DNA of 64,000 nt from Chryseobacterium tructae (GCF_030409875.1 NZ_JAUFQR010000001.1:2170001-2234000); one strand, 5' to 3'; positions 1-10,100 are shown, counted from the stretch's first letter. Program-made: numbers and translations. The notes: a model not told the origin generated them from the sequence alone.

Positions 1-153
1 TCTGAAAACGGCTTCTCCCAAACTGCTGAAACTTCCTGCTCCGATAATTGCCGCAATACCAAAAAATACGATGTCCCATACACCTAAAACTCTTAAAAGT
101 CCTGTTGAAGTATCTGTATCCGAATAGACTTTCCTTCTAAAAAGTTGACTCAT
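1..153 (-). CDS. Amino-acid permease (APC family), N-terminal 51 residues
   Basis: The gene enters from the left edge; its ATG is at 151-153 on the minus strand. The 51 visible residues start MSQLFRRKVYSDTD and run into VWDIVFFGIAAIIGAGSF, the first transmembrane helix of APC-superfamily amino-acid/cation transporters with the conserved IGAGSF-type glycine motif that lines the substrate site. The basic, hydrophilic N-terminus before the helix is usual for the family. An inner-membrane amino-acid importer is the likely role. Substrate cannot be told from this fragment. Confidence 0.8.
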   Translation of the reverse strand, partial: MSQLFRRKVYSDTDTSTGLLRVLGVWDIVFFGIAAIIGAGSFSSLGEAVFR

Positions 154-257
154 TCAATAAACTATATTTGATTTGAAAAAAACAAATGTAATGATTTTTT
201 ATTTTGATGTTAACAGTCGTTAGTAACATTTAGATAAAAATGCTTAACGAAAAGCGT

Positions 258-2497
258 TTAGTCTTTATAAACAGGTATTTCCACATAGCTGCTATTATAC
301 CATTTTATTTCTAGTGGCTCATTCGCATCTTTTATGGTTTCATCACTTACATCTTTACCTGTACCATAATTAATCTGCCAGTAGGGATTTTTACCAACGC
401 CTACAAATAAAATTAATTTGCTTCCTTTTTCAATTTTTCTGCTGGTGAACATTGATTGTTTGATAGGAATCTGCTCTATCTTATTGGGTTGAAGAAGCTG
501 GCGAACCTCGTTATTTTTAGAATAACTGGCTCTTACTGAATGGTCGGATAACATAACACGTTTTCCATCCGGTTGTACCTGATACAGATAAATATTGGTG
601 TCCATATCCTTTTTATTGATAGATACATCGAGTAATCCTGACAGATTTCCACTGATAATGATATCTTTATCAAGAGTTTCACTTTCAAAGTAAACGACAT
701 TGTTAACCCTTGCGCTATCTGTTTTGCTTATTTTGCGATAGATATCTTTATCGTCTCTGCTTTTGAAATCAACGACTTGTTTAGTGAAATCCATATTTTC
801 AGGTTTAGTGAAGACTGATGAATTATCTTTTCGATCTTTAAGATAAAACTTAAGAGTAGAAGTGTGCATTCCGTCAAGAGTAGGAACGTGCTTCCAGGTA
901 TTGGTGTTCATCACCTGAAAATTAACCCTGTCTTTTAACAGTTCCGGTTTTTTTTCACCTTTAAGAATGTAATCAAACCATGAAAAGGCAAGTTCATCAA
1001 TGCTTATTCTGGCAACAGGGTCAATAGGATTGCCCTCAACATAGGTTGCACCAAAGCTTTGTGCTCCTCCATGATCATATGGGCCTATAACTAAATAATG
1101 ATTGGCGTTTTTATTATATTGATGGTGCTTCTTGAAATAGTAAAGGGCTCCAATCTGGTCATCATCATAATATCCTGTAGTTGTCAGGATGGGAATGTTG
1201 ATCTTGGAGAAATCGCTTTTATAAGGAACCATTTTTTGCCAGTATTGGTCATATCCCGGATGATCTAGCCATCGCTGGAATATTTTACTTGGTTTTCCGC
1301 TGATGGTATCTAATGATCTGAATGATTTTCCACTTTTGTACCACGCTGTATTAATAGAATCCCATTTTGTAGCATTGGCAAAGTCTGCTTCATCAGTAAA
1401 TTTATTGTTTGTAACATATTGTATCCATTGTAGCATGTAGCTCATGAATATGTTATTTCGTGCAGGATAATCTATTCCTATTCCAACAGAAACTTGTGGT
1501 ACAATCGTTTTCAAAGCCGGATGGAGTTTCTTTACAGCTGCCCATTGGCTAAACCAAGATAACTTCCGCCAATCATTCCTACTTTACCATTACTCCAGGG
1601 TTGTTTACTTACCCAATCTATTACTTCATAGATATCCTGAGATTCATATTCAAAAGGATTATTGACATCATTACTGTTTCTTTTACCACGAGTATTGACT
1701 ACCGCTCCTACATAATTATAAATAGCAGCTCTTTTTCCGAAATATCCATCAAACTGACCCGCGTAAATGTTATTGGTAAGAATGACCGGAAGTGGAGATT
1801 TATTTTCTTTTTTTCTGACGATCGTAATGGTTAGGATATTTCCGCTTTTTGTTTTAAGATCTTTGGTTTCAATAATGAAATTCTCCTGATCCTTTGCTGC
1901 GGTCACTTGTGGAACATAAGGCTGAATGCTTGAAAATACCTTATAATTGAGATAGATTTTGCAAAGTGCCAGAGCAGAGGCATAGGCTATACTGTCTTTT
2001 CCTTTTTGTTTCTCCAGTGAGGTTTTTAAAAGCTTTCTGAAATTATTCACGTTACCATCAACGGCAATACCTACTCTTGGGATTATTTTTTCATCCATGC
2101 TTTCATACTTTTTATTAAATGCAGTCTGAAAGGCTTTGGAAAAAGGGATTTTGTTGTCTAACTCATTTAATTTGGCCATGCTGTAAATCTCGTAGACAAG
2201 GGATTTGTATCCTGCCATATTATGATCAGCAAATTCCTTTCGGTACTCAGGTAAAGTAGCAATGGAAGCTTTATAGTCTTTAGCAACAACCTGCAGACGG
2301 GAAAGATTATCTAGAAAATCTACATTATTCTTAGGTCTGTTCTTCGTGGTTTGAAGTTGGGAAATCACCTGAAAGGCTAGTGTAGGCATTTGTTTTTCCA
2401 AAACAACAGAGTCTGTTATCGCTGTTTTGGGGAAGTAAAATTTTTGTGCCTGCATCAGATTGACAAAAATTAATGCTAAAAGTATCTTAAATTTCAT
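258..2497 (-). pseudogene. CocE/NonD (S15) family secreted hydrolase, frameshifted in this sequence
   Basis: Two minus-strand frames (2497-1532 and 1514-258) form one protein of about 745 aa. It starts with a signal peptide (MKFKILLALIFVNLMQAQ). The alpha/beta-hydrolase core carries the nucleophile elbow GMIGGSYLG, and the second frame has the catalytic-His region GPYDHGGAQ followed by the C-terminal jelly-roll typical of X-Pro dipeptidyl-peptidase/cocaine-esterase-like enzymes. The frames join at an A-run at 1551-1553: adding one base restores GFSQWAAVKKLHPALK, the usual family sequence after the elbow. The likely role is hydrolysis of an ester or amide (possibly dipeptide) substrate in the periplasm. 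The single-base loss may be a sequencing error. No partner genes are evident. Confidence 0.85.
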
Positions 2498-2756
2498 GGT
2501 GTAGCGTGTTTATGGTATGTTTTTAGCTGCTGTTCAAAAAGTATCAGTTCAAAATATATTTTTGATCATTGTTTACTATAATTGTTTACATTTTTATCAG
2601 ACGAAAGTAAGAAATTTTATCATGTGATAGTGAAATGTTTTTTCACCCTTGCGAATTCTCTTCTTTACGTATTAAATCTGTTAAAACTTGCTTAAACAAT
2701 AAGTTTTTAATATTTTCGTTAACTTATTTAGACTAATTTTCTTATATAAAAGAAGA

Positions 2757-5720
2757 ATGAAATCAAAAAAAATACTTTTAGCGGCTGCGGTCATCTACTT
2801 CGGAATCTCCGATGCTCAACAGTCCCAATATTTTACACAGAAAGAAAATTATAGATTCAATCTAGCTGAAAATCTTTATCAGACCAAAATATACAACGCC
2901 TCCCAATACGAATACGCAAGACAATATTTCTATAATCAGAATTTGTCCCGTTCAAAGAAGGAGGCGGCTCAGTTTTTTGATAATGTGATCGGAGTGATTC
3001 TTCAAAAGAATCATGCTGAAGAAGGATTGACAGCTTTTATGAAGGAATATCCTAATTCTGCGTATTTTGCTCAGGCTAATCTTCCTCTAGCAGATTATTA
3101 TCTGGCGAAAAAAGACTTTGACAAAGCATTGGAAACATTGAAAAAAGTAAACCAATACCAACTGTCAAAAGAAGAGAATACTCAGTATATTCTGAAGTTG
3201 GGTTATGCTAAGTTTATGATGGGAGATTCTAAAGGAGCTACAGATGCTCTGGAAGAAGCTTATAAAACAGCTGACCAGTCTCAAAAAGGAGATATTGCTT
3301 ATATGCTTGGACACCTGTATTACAGCAACAGACAAAATGATAAGGCTTTCCAGTATTTTGATTCTATAAAAGATCAGGATAAATTCTCAAAACTGGTACG
3401 TCCTTATTATGTACAGCTGTATTATAATGATAAGAATTATGATAAGGCTATTTCTGAAGGGAATGCATTATTAAACGAAAATATTTCAGAATCTTATAAA
3501 GCAGAAGTGCATAAGATCATCGGTGAAAGTTATTTCATGAAGAATGATTATAATGCTGCGTATCCTCATTTGAAAGACTATCTGAATGTACAGCAAAATC
3601 CATCTGAAAATGACCTTTATGAGATGGGATTTGTTGCCGCTCAGCTGAAAAAATATGATGAAGCGGTTTCTTATTATAACCAGCTTGTGAACAGTAATTC
3701 AGCGTTAGCGCAGAATGCTTATTACCAACTTGGAAATGCTTATTTAGCTGTTGATAAAAAACAGGAAGCTCTTTCCGCATTCCGTTCTTCTTATCAGATG
3801 GATTATGATGCGAAAGTGAAAAAACTGGCACACGAGCAGTATGCTAAACTAGGATACGATATCGGAAATCCGTTTGAAAATCCATCTACCGTTCTTCAAA
3901 GTTACATCAACGATAACCAGAATGCTTCCAATGCTTCAGAAATGAGATCTTTATTGGTGAAATCATACCTGTATTCCGGAAACTATAAGGAAACTCTGAA
4001 TGCGATCGACAGATTACAGAGTTCAACTCCTGAAATCAATAAAGTGGATCAGGAAGTGTCTTACTTATTGGGAACAGAAGAGTTCAATAAGGGGAATTAT
4101 GATGAAGCAGAGAAATATTTCTTAAGAAGCTTAGGATTCAATATCAATAAAGAATTTAACAGCAGAGCTTTATATTGGCTGGCTCAGGTATATTACCAAA
4201 AAGGAAACTATCCGTCTGCCATTGTTCGTTACGAAAAGCTTCTGAACGAAAATTTCCCTGAAAAACAACAGCTGCCTTATGATTTAGGGTATGCTTATTT
4301 CAAATCTAAAAAATTCGATCAGGCTGCCACTTACTTTAAACAATATCTGGCAAATCCTAAACCGGAATTTAAAAATGATGCAGAACTTCGTCTGGCAGAC
4401 ATTCACTATGCGAATAATGATCTGAATGAAGCAATTGCCATCTACGATAAAAATGCAGACGCTACAGATTATACGGTATATCAGAAAGCAATGGCTTTAG
4501 GATTTAAAGGAGATACTCAGGCGAAGATTGCTACTCTGAAAAACTTATTATCGAAATATCCGGATTCTGAGTATTATGATGATGCTCAATACGAGATAGG
4601 AACAGCTTATGCGGCTCAGGATGATTATGCGAATTCCAATGATTATTTTGGAAAAGTTATTAAAACATCTTCAGACAAAGACCTGATCGCCAATGCATCT
4701 ATTTACAGAGCGCAAAATTATATTGATCAGAACCAGGCTGATAAAGCACTTTCTGAACTGAAATCGTTGGGAGATCAGTATAAAAATACGGCATATGCTC
4801 AAAAGATCGCTCAGGCAGCAAAACCAATATTCACGAAAAACGGCGATGTTTCAGGATATGAAAGCTTTGCCAGAAATATAGGCGTAAATGTTGATGCCTC
4901 TGAAATTGATGAGATCAACTTATCTACCGGAAAACAGAATTTCGCGAAGAAAGATTATAAAAATGCCATTTCTTATTATGAGAAATATCTAACGCAGAAT
5001 CCAACAGGAGAAGGTCTTTATCAGGCTAAATATGAATTGGGAGAAAGTTATTACCAAACGAATAATACCACAAAAGCTTTACTTGTTTTACAGGAAGTGG
5101 CCGGAGTTCAGAATGATTATCAGGATGACGCTCAAACGCGTTTAGCACAGATCTTCATTGCTCAAGGGAATACTGCTGAAGCTAAGAAATATCTTGAAGG
5201 GATTAAAAACTCTTCCAATATCAGCATTAAAAATTATGCGAATGTTGAGCTGATGAAGTTATATGCAAACGAAAATAATTTCTCTGAAGCGGAAAAACTG
5301 GCAAATGCAGTTATTGGAAATTCTAAAAACTCTGCGGCGGTTATTGAAACAGCTAAAGTGATTAAGGCGAGAAGTCTGATGAATTCAGGAAAAGATAAAG
5401 ATGCTCAGGCTGCTTATGTTTCCCTAGAAAAATCTTCCAATACTTCGGTAGCAGCAGAAGCATTGTATGCCAAAGCTTATTATCAGAATAAAGGAAAAGC
5501 ATTCAAATCCTCCAATGAAACAATCTTTAAGCTTGCGAATAACTATGCTTCTGAAGAATATTGGGGAGCAAAAGCATTGGTATTGTTGGCCAAAAACTAT
5601 ATTGGCTTAAAAGATAATTACCAGGCAAGTTATACTTGTGACCAGATTATTGCCAATTATAAGAGCTTCCCGGAAATTGTAACAGAAGCGAAAGAAGTTA
5701 AAAAGCAGATTAAGAAATAA
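2757..5720 (+). CDS. Large exported tetratricopeptide-repeat protein
   Basis: This is a 987-aa protein with a signal peptide (cleavage expected after FGISDA, about residue 20). The rest is built almost wholly of TPR units, seen as repeated Y/A/G patterns such as GDIAYMLGHLYYSNRQNDKAFQ and DLGYAYFKSKKFDQA. No catalytic motif is visible, so it should be a periplasmic or outer-membrane-associated scaffold. It is followed after 3 nt by a lipoprotein and then by an outer-membrane barrel. The spacing suggests one transcription unit and a shared envelope complex, but the partner is unknown. Confidence 0.85.
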   Translation: MKSKKILLAAAVIYFGISDAQQSQYFTQKENYRFNLAENLYQTKIYNASQYEYARQYFYNQNLSRSKKEAAQFFDNVIGVILQKNHAEEGLTAFMKEYPNSAYFAQANLPLADYYLAKKDFDKALETLKKVNQYQLSKEENTQYILKLGYAKFMMGDSKGATDALEEAYKTADQSQKGDIAYMLGHLYYSNRQNDKAFQYFDSIKDQDKFSKLVRPYYVQLYYNDKNYDKAISEGNALLNENISESYKAEVHKIIGESYFMKNDYNAAYPHLKDYLNVQQNPSENDLYEMGFVAAQLKKYDEAVSYYNQLVNSNSALAQNAYYQLGNAYLAVDKKQEALSAFRSSYQMDYDAKVKKLAHEQYAKLGYDIGNPFENPSTVLQSYINDNQNASNASEMRSLLVKSYLYSGNYKETLNAIDRLQSSTPEINKVDQEVSYLLGTEEFNKGNYDEAEKYFLRSLGFNINKEFNSRALYWLAQVYYQKGNYPSAIVRYEKLLNENFPEKQQLPYDLGYAYFKSKKFDQAATYFKQYLANPKPEFKNDAELRLADIHYANNDLNEAIAIYDKNADATDYTVYQKAMALGFKGDTQAKIATLKNLLSKYPDSEYYDDAQYEIGTAYAAQDDYANSNDYFGKVIKTSSDKDLIANASIYRAQNYIDQNQADKALSELKSLGDQYKNTAYAQKIAQAAKPIFTKNGDVSGYESFARNIGVNVDASEIDEINLSTGKQNFAKKDYKNAISYYEKYLTQNPTGEGLYQAKYELGESYYQTNNTTKALLVLQEVAGVQNDYQDDAQTRLAQIFIAQGNTAEAKKYLEGIKNSSNISIKNYANVELMKLYANENNFSEAEKLANAVIGNSKNSAAVIETAKVIKARSLMNSGKDKDAQAAYVSLEKSSNTSVAAEALYAKAYYQNKGKAFKSSNETIFKLANNYASEEYWGAKALVLLAKNYIGLKDNYQASYTCDQIIANYKSFPEIVTEAKEVKKQIKK

Positions 5721-5723
5721 GGT

Positions 5724-6212
5724 ATGATGTTTAAATTAGTAACATATTCTTTTTTAGTTTCTGTTTCATTATCCAGCTGTATTCCTTCGTATAGTGCCTC
5801 TCCCAAAGAATATAATCGGGCAAAGGTGAACTTTACAAAGCAAAAGGCTTTTGTGGTGAATAAAGAGCTTAAAAAAGAGCTTAATATTTTAAAACATTCT
5901 GATATCTATGAAATTGTAGAAGACAGTACAAACGCAGCCAGAATAACGCTGCATCCTATGACAAGATTTACTCCATCGTGCGGGAATCCGATGATTGGAA
6001 GTATGATTACTGTAGGTTTATTGCCTTCTGGATTTCCTTATGATATTTCTTATAGTTATGATGTAACTGAGGACAAGACAACGAAAAATTATCAATATCA
6101 ATTAAAAGTTTATCAAAGCCTTTGGCTATTTAATATATTCAGAGTAGGCAGAACTTTTTCAAAACAATCGGGGAAAGCTTTATTAGGTAGTTATATGGCT
6201 TCTAATAAATAA
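5724..6212 (+). CDS. Hypothetical lipoprotein (162 aa)
   Basis: The N-terminus MMFKLVTYSFLVSVSLSSC is a short lipoprotein signal peptide with the lipobox cysteine at residue 19, so the mature protein should be anchored in a membrane. The remainder (one more Cys, aromatic-rich beta-type segments, ending SYMASNK) matches no family I recognise. Two adjacent ATG codons exist at 5724 and 5727. It sits 3 nt behind the TPR gene and 33 nt ahead of the barrel gene, which implies co-transcription and a role in the same envelope assembly. Confidence 0.7.
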   Translation: MMFKLVTYSFLVSVSLSSCIPSYSASPKEYNRAKVNFTKQKAFVVNKELKKELNILKHSDIYEIVEDSTNAARITLHPMTRFTPSCGNPMIGSMITVGLLPSGFPYDISYSYDVTEDKTTKNYQYQLKVYQSLWLFNIFRVGRTFSKQSGKALLGSYMASNK

Positions 6213-6245
6213 ACCCAATATATATTTTTTTCAAATAAAGAAAAT

Positions 6246-8022
6246 ATGAACAAGAAAATTCAATTATTATCTATAATATTTTTAGGGGTTTCGCAGTTCG
6301 CGTTTTCCCAGATCAAGGAGGAGAAACTGGTTCTTAACAAAAAGAGAGAGCCGGAAGTGAAGAAGATCGAGAAAAAGAAGACTTCCGTAGAAACTATTAA
6401 AAACTATCCGCCGGAAGAGAAATCCCAGAATCCTGTAAAATATAATATTACAGATGTTCCTGCCGTTTCTGACTTCAAGACTTCTACGATTCAGGGGAAG
6501 ATGTAGCTCCAAAATTTGACGGAACCGCTCAGAATAACTATGTTCAGTTCGGAATGGGGAATTATGGGAAGATCCTGTTGGATGGAAATGTATCCAAAAC
6601 CCTTGAAAATAAGTTTGAAGTAGGAGCAGATGTACATTTGCTTTCTACCAGCGGCCTTAAAAATGATTACGATTGGAAATCCAAACAAACTTCTGCAACA
6701 ATAGGAGCTTTCCTGAACTCTTACGGAGATAAAGGAAAATTCAATATCAATGCTGAGTATGGATTGAATAACTATAACTATTATGGAATTTATGCTTTGG
6801 CTCCATTAGCAGATGTTGATTTAAAGCAGAAAGTGAATCAGTTCAAAGTAAATGGATACTATGATTTCTATTCCAATGAGATTTTAAATGATGTAAGAGT
6901 AAAATCTTCATTCCTGAAAGATCATTTTGATGCTCAGGAAAACCAGGTCTCAATTTTGGCTAATTTCTCCAAACATGCTGTAGAACTTGGGAAGTCAGGA
7001 ATTAATCTAAATGCGGATTTAGGAGTAGGTTTAGAGGCAGTGAAAACAGAGTTTGCCATTGTTGATAAAAACTCTTCTAATTTCTTTAATACCAACTTAA
7101 CTCCAAAAGTAACGTTTAGAAAAGGAGAGTCTTATTTGATGTTAGGGTCAGGATTTTCTTTCCTGAATGCTAAGAATTCAAACAGACTGATGGATCAGGT
7201 GAAGAATAACAAGACCTATTGGTTCCCGCAAGCGGAATTCCAGGTGGCTGCGGCTAAAGAATTTAAATTCTACGGTGGGGTAGACGGTGGTCTTAAACTA
7301 AATACTTACGGAGATCTTCTTCAGGAGAATCCTTACGTGCTTTCTGACCAGTATTTGAAACCTACAGAGACGAAATATCACTTTATGTAGGATTAAGAGG
7401 AGATATTGATGAAACATTGAAATATGATGTTTCTGCAGGGTTCGGAAAAATGAAGGACATCATGTTCTTTAAAGCCAACAGTCTTTTCGACAATAACTAC
7501 ACGCTGAACCGTTCTGCTTATGATTTTGCCAATACATGCTCTGCGATCTACGATGATGGAAATGTAAGTGATATCAAAGGAAGTGTACAATATTTCCCAT
7601 TAGCAAACCTAATGATTGATGGAGAAGTAAGGTTTACAAAATATAACTTGAAGAACTACGACAATATCTACAACGTTCCTTTATTGAACGCTAGTATTGG
7701 AGCTAAATATACCATGCTGGATAAGAAGTTATTGTTAGGTTTCAAAGGAATTTTTGCAAGCGACAGAACAACCAACTCTTTTTCAATCGAAGGGATAGCA
7801 AATGCTCAAGCACCTAATGGAATGATTTACCGCTCATTAGAAAACACGAACGATAAAGTTGGTGGGTACGCGGATTTAAATCTTTCTGCAGAGTATAAAA
7901 TTCACAAAAATTTCAGTATTTTCGCACTCGGAAATAACCTTCTAAGCTCAAAATATCAAACCTACAAGGCTTATAAAGTCTTAGGGCCACAGATTCTGGG
8001 TGGTGTGAAGATTACCTTCTAA
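6246..8022 (+). pseudogene. TonB-dependent-receptor-like outer-membrane barrel protein, two frameshifts in this sequence
   Basis: Three consecutive frames (6246-6506, 6554-7390, 7417-8022) read as one protein of about 592 aa. It has a signal peptide (MNKKIQLLSIIFLGVSQFAFS), a Lys/Glu-rich stretch, then long alternating beta-strand patterns, and ends VLGPQILGGVKITF with the terminal aromatic expected of an outer-membrane barrel signal. One missing G in 6494-6497 and one missing T in 7382-7384 restore continuous reading (QGEDVAPKFDG and KYHFYVGLRGDIDE). No plug domain is evident and it is shorter than usual TonB-dependent receptors. It is the last gene of the TPR/lipoprotein unit. Confidence 0.75.
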
Positions 8023-8043
8023 TCATTCATTCTTTATGAATAC

Positions 8044-8115
8044 GGCTGCATAGTTTAATGGATAGAACTTTGGATTTCGGCTCCAACAGTGAGGGTTCGA
8101 ATCCTTCTGCGGTCA
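8044..8115 (+). tRNA. tRNA-Arg (anticodon TCG)
   Basis: A full cloverleaf can be drawn by hand. The acceptor stem is GGCTGCA/TGCGGTC with discriminator A at 8115. The D arm is GTTT-AATGGATA-GAAC. The anticodon arm is TTGGA-TTTCGGC-TCCAA with anticodon TCG in positions 34-36, the variable loop is CAGT, and the T arm is GAGGG-TTCGAAT-CCTTC. C35, G36 and an A in the D-loop fit arginine identity. CCA is not encoded. The 3' end is the edge of an apparent integrated remnant. Confidence 0.9.
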
Positions 8116-8132
8116 CAAAAGCTCCTTTTTTA
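8108..8132 (+). repeat. Left copy of tRNA-end direct repeat (possible att site)
   Basis: The acceptor 3' strand of tRNA-Arg plus the first terminator arm (TGCGGTCACAAAAGCTCC, then a T-run) recurs at 10682-10705 as TGTGGTCACAAAGCTCC plus a T-run, with one substitution and one A fewer. Such a pair is what site-specific integration at a tRNA 3' end leaves behind. Confidence 0.5.
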
Positions 8133-8145
8133 AGGGGCTTTTTTT
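8117..8145 (+). terminator. Terminator after tRNA-Arg
   Basis: AAAAGCTCCTT and AAGGGGCTTTT form a hairpin around a short T/A loop and are followed by a T-run, immediately 3' of the tRNA. Confidence 0.75.
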
Positions 8146-8262
8146 GTTATAGCATCCCGAAAGTAATGAAAGTAGAAGAAAAGATGAAAGTGTATATCCC
8201 TACTTTAAAACGCAGAATGTCAATTGTAAAATCTTTCCTATAGTTAATCAACACTTCCTTCC

Positions 8263-8436
8263 GAGGAAAGAATCTGGACGCAGACTCCTTACATCATAAA
8301 CAACGAAGCTAGGTTCTATGAAATGCTAATGTCAGTTAACGGAAATCAACCATTATTCAGCCAAAAAGCAAAAATCAAGGACGGGGAGATTAGGAAAGAA
8401 ATGCCTGTTCCGGTAAAAACCGCACTTCCCCAATAA
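8263..8436 (+). pseudogene. Open coding fragment without a start, island remnant
   Basis: A 57-codon open stretch reads EERIWTQTPYIINNEARFYE and continues to KTALPQ followed by TAA at 8434. It looks coding in composition but has no plausible upstream start: the preceding bases (8150-8262) fall in other frames. I do not recognise the family. It lies between the tRNA and the transposase units and is best read as the 3' end of a gene truncated when the island formed or decayed. Confidence 0.3.
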
Positions 8437-8438
8437 TA

Positions 8439-8474
8439 CCCCCTCGCTGGCGCGAGCATCTTGCTCGTGTCCTA
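8439..8474 (+). repeat. REP palindrome, left, copy A
   Basis: It contains CGCGAGCATCTTGCTCGTG, an imperfect stem-loop (GAGCA/TGCTC core), and is the inverted counterpart of 9113-9144. Paired REPs flanking a RAYT gene are its expected substrate. Confidence 0.7.
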
Positions 8475-8486
8475 AATGGAAATAAC

Positions 8487-8524
8487 AATAACAAAGCTAA
8501 CTTTTATGAGTTAGCTTTGTTATT
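8487..8524 (+). promoter_or_regulatory. 16-bp perfect hairpin upstream of RAYT, copy A
   Basis: AATAACAAAGCTAACT pairs perfectly with AGTTAGCTTTGTTATT around the loop TTTATG and ends 25 nt before the transposase ATG. In copy B the third pair T8489:A8522 is C9445:G9478, a compensated change, so pairing itself appears to be maintained. No T-run follows, so this is not a simple terminator. Confidence 0.7.
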
Positions 8525-8549
8525 TAACCCAATTCTTTAATTTTATACT

Positions 8550-9101
8550 ATGAGCAGAAAATATAAATTTCATGAAAAAGAGGGAGCATACTTTATAAGT
8601 TTTGCTACGGTATTCTGGATTGATATTTTTACCAGAATGGAGTATTTTGATATTGTTATTAATGCATTAGATTATTGTAGAAAGAATAAAGGGATGTCTA
8701 TTTTTGGATATTGCATCATGCCAAGTCATGTTCATTTGCTTTTTCGATCGGAGAAAGGAGAACCATCAGAATTGATAAGAGATTTTAAAGGATTTACAGC
8801 AAGAGTGTTGTTAAAGGCAATTGAAGAGAATTCTCAGGAAAGTAGAAAAGAGTGGTTATTTTGGATGTTTGAGAAAGCAGGCAAAAGAAATTCAAACGTC
8901 AAAAAATATCAATTTTGGCAACAGAATAATAAACCAATAGAAGTTTGGTCTTTAAAAGTATTTGAACAGAAGCTTGATTATATTCATCAAAATCCCGTTG
9001 AAGGTGGTTTTGTTATTGATCCATGGGAATGGAAGTATAGTAGTGCTAGAAATTATTGTGATGATTATCAGGAGATCTTGGAAATAGATGTAAATTTATA
9101 A
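8550..9101 (+). CDS. REP-associated tyrosine transposase (RAYT, Y1/HUH family), copy A
   Basis: This 183-aa protein has the single-strand DNA transposase signature: the HUH pair in SHVHLLFR near residue 72, and the C-terminal tyrosine helix FEQKLDYIHQNPVEGGF with WKYSSARNY after it. Length and motifs fit TnpA-REP, IS200-like enzymes that nick REP hairpins. The gene sits between inverted REP palindromes and has an upstream stem-loop. It differs from copy B by one residue (EWLFWMF here, EWLLWMF there). Confidence 0.88.
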   Translation: MSRKYKFHEKEGAYFISFATVFWIDIFTRMEYFDIVINALDYCRKNKGMSIFGYCIMPSHVHLLFRSEKGEPSELIRDFKGFTARVLLKAIEENSQESRKEWLFWMFEKAGKRNSNVKKYQFWQQNNKPIEVWSLKVFEQKLDYIHQNPVEGGFVIDPWEWKYSSARNYCDDYQEILEIDVNL

Positions 9102-9112
9102 AAATATTTGAT

Positions 9113-9144
9113 TAGCACGAGCAAGATGCTCGCGCTAGCGGGGA
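9113..9144 (+). repeat. REP palindrome, right, copy A
   Basis: CACGAGCAAGATGCTCGCG followed by CTAGCGGGG is the inverted copy of the left REP, starting 12 nt after the transposase stop. Confidence 0.7.
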
Positions 9145-9153
9145 GATTAATAT

Positions 9154-9388
9154 TTAGATCTTTATTGTCTTTACAGTTAATTTGGTTTGCTTTTGATTTC
9201 TCAGCCATTCTAAAACCTTTTCCGCATCGAATAGAACTTTCGCTTTCTGTTTCCGGTTTTCATAACCGAAGTTTATTCTTTAATAGCTTAGGAATTGCTG
9301 ACCTATCTCTACCAATTACCCGGCAAAACGCATCGAATGCCAATGTTATACTCTTTACTCTCACAATTCTATATACTATCTCTAACAT
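9154..9388 (-). pseudogene. Small DNA-binding-type protein remnant, frameshifted (copy A)
   Basis: On the minus strand an ATG at 9388 opens MLEIVYRIVRVKSITLAFDA, followed by a GRDRSAIPKLLKN segment. After a one-base shift the other frame continues FGYENRKQKAKVLFDAEKVL and EWLRNQKQTKL to a stop at 9154. The basic helical pattern and EWLRNQK-type end resemble small HTH/excisionase-like proteins, but this is only a resemblance. The same shift occurs in copy B, so it predates the duplication and is not a random read error. Confidence 0.45.
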
Positions 9389-9394
9389 ATCAAT

Positions 9395-9430
9395 CCCCCT
9401 CGCTGGCGCGAGCATCTTGCTCGTGTCCTA
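9395..9430 (+). repeat. REP palindrome, left, copy B
   Basis: Identical to 8439-8474; it lies exactly at the junction of the two units. Confidence 0.7.
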
Positions 9431-9442
9431 AATGGAAATAAC

Positions 9443-9480
9443 AACAACAAAGCTAACTTTTATGAGTTAGCTTTGTTGTT
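9443..9480 (+). promoter_or_regulatory. 16-bp perfect hairpin upstream of RAYT, copy B
   Basis: Counterpart of 8487-8524 with a T:A pair replaced by C:G (9445/9478); the stem stays perfect. Confidence 0.7.
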
Positions 9481-9505
9481 TAACCCAATTCTTTAATTTT
9501 ATACT

Positions 9506-10057
9506 ATGAGCAGAAAATATAAATTTCATGAAAAAGAGGGAGCATACTTTATAAGTTTTGCTACGGTATTCTGGATTGATATTTTTACCAGAATGGAGTA
9601 TTTTGATATTGTTATTAATGCATTAGATTATTGTAGAAAGAATAAAGGGATGTCTATTTTTGGATATTGCATCATGCCAAGTCATGTTCATTTGCTTTTT
9701 CGATCGGAGAAAGGAGAACCATCAGAATTGATAAGAGATTTTAAAGGATTTACAGCAAGAGTGTTGTTAAAGGCAATTGAAGAGAATTCTCAGGAAAGTA
9801 GAAAAGAGTGGTTACTTTGGATGTTTGAGAAAGCAGGCAAAAGAAATTCAAACGTCAAAAAATATCAATTTTGGCAACAGAATAATAAACCAATAGAAGT
9901 TTGGTCTTTAAAAGTATTTGAACAGAAGCTTGATTATATTCATCAAAATCCCGTTGAAGGTGGTTTTGTTATTGATCCATGGGAATGGAAGTATAGTAGT
10001 GCTAGAAATTATTGTGATGATTATCAGGAGATCTTGGAAATAGATGTAAATTTATAA
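9506..10057 (+). CDS. REP-associated tyrosine transposase (RAYT), copy B
   Basis: This 183-aa near-identical duplicate has the HVH metal-binding pair and the KLDYIHQNP tyrosine motif intact, so both copies could be active. The start is the ATG in the same context as copy A, preceded by the compensated hairpin. RAYT genes are usually single-copy domesticated enzymes, so a tandem pair inside a duplicated REP unit is unusual. Nothing else in the island looks like an intact mobility gene. Confidence 0.88.
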   Translation: MSRKYKFHEKEGAYFISFATVFWIDIFTRMEYFDIVINALDYCRKNKGMSIFGYCIMPSHVHLLFRSEKGEPSELIRDFKGFTARVLLKAIEENSQESRKEWLLWMFEKAGKRNSNVKKYQFWQQNNKPIEVWSLKVFEQKLDYIHQNPVEGGFVIDPWEWKYSSARNYCDDYQEILEIDVNL

Positions 10058-10068
10058 AAATATTTGAT

Positions 10069-10100
10069 TAGCACGAGCAAGATGCTCGCGCTAGCGGGGA
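10069..10100 (+). repeat. REP palindrome, right, copy B
   Basis: Same sequence as 9113-9144, after the copy B stop codon. Confidence 0.7.

Larger units (their letters stand above)
8439..9394 (+). mobile_element. REP/RAYT unit, copy A (956 bp)
   Basis: The unit begins at a run of five C and contains, in order, a REP palindrome (8439-8474), a perfect hairpin (8487-8524), the RAYT transposase gene, an inverted REP copy (9113-9144) and a minus-strand HTH-gene remnant. The same unit follows head-to-tail at 9395-10350. I count only five base differences between the copies, so the duplication is recent. Confidence 0.8.

Noticed and set aside
8058..8243. 61-codon ORF over the tRNA
   Set aside because: It overlaps tRNA-Arg and its terminator; no coding character.
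9108..9431. Plus-strand ORFs after each RAYT gene (also 10064-10399)
   Set aside because: They are antisense to the HTH remnant and REP sequence; the minus strand carries the coding-like text.
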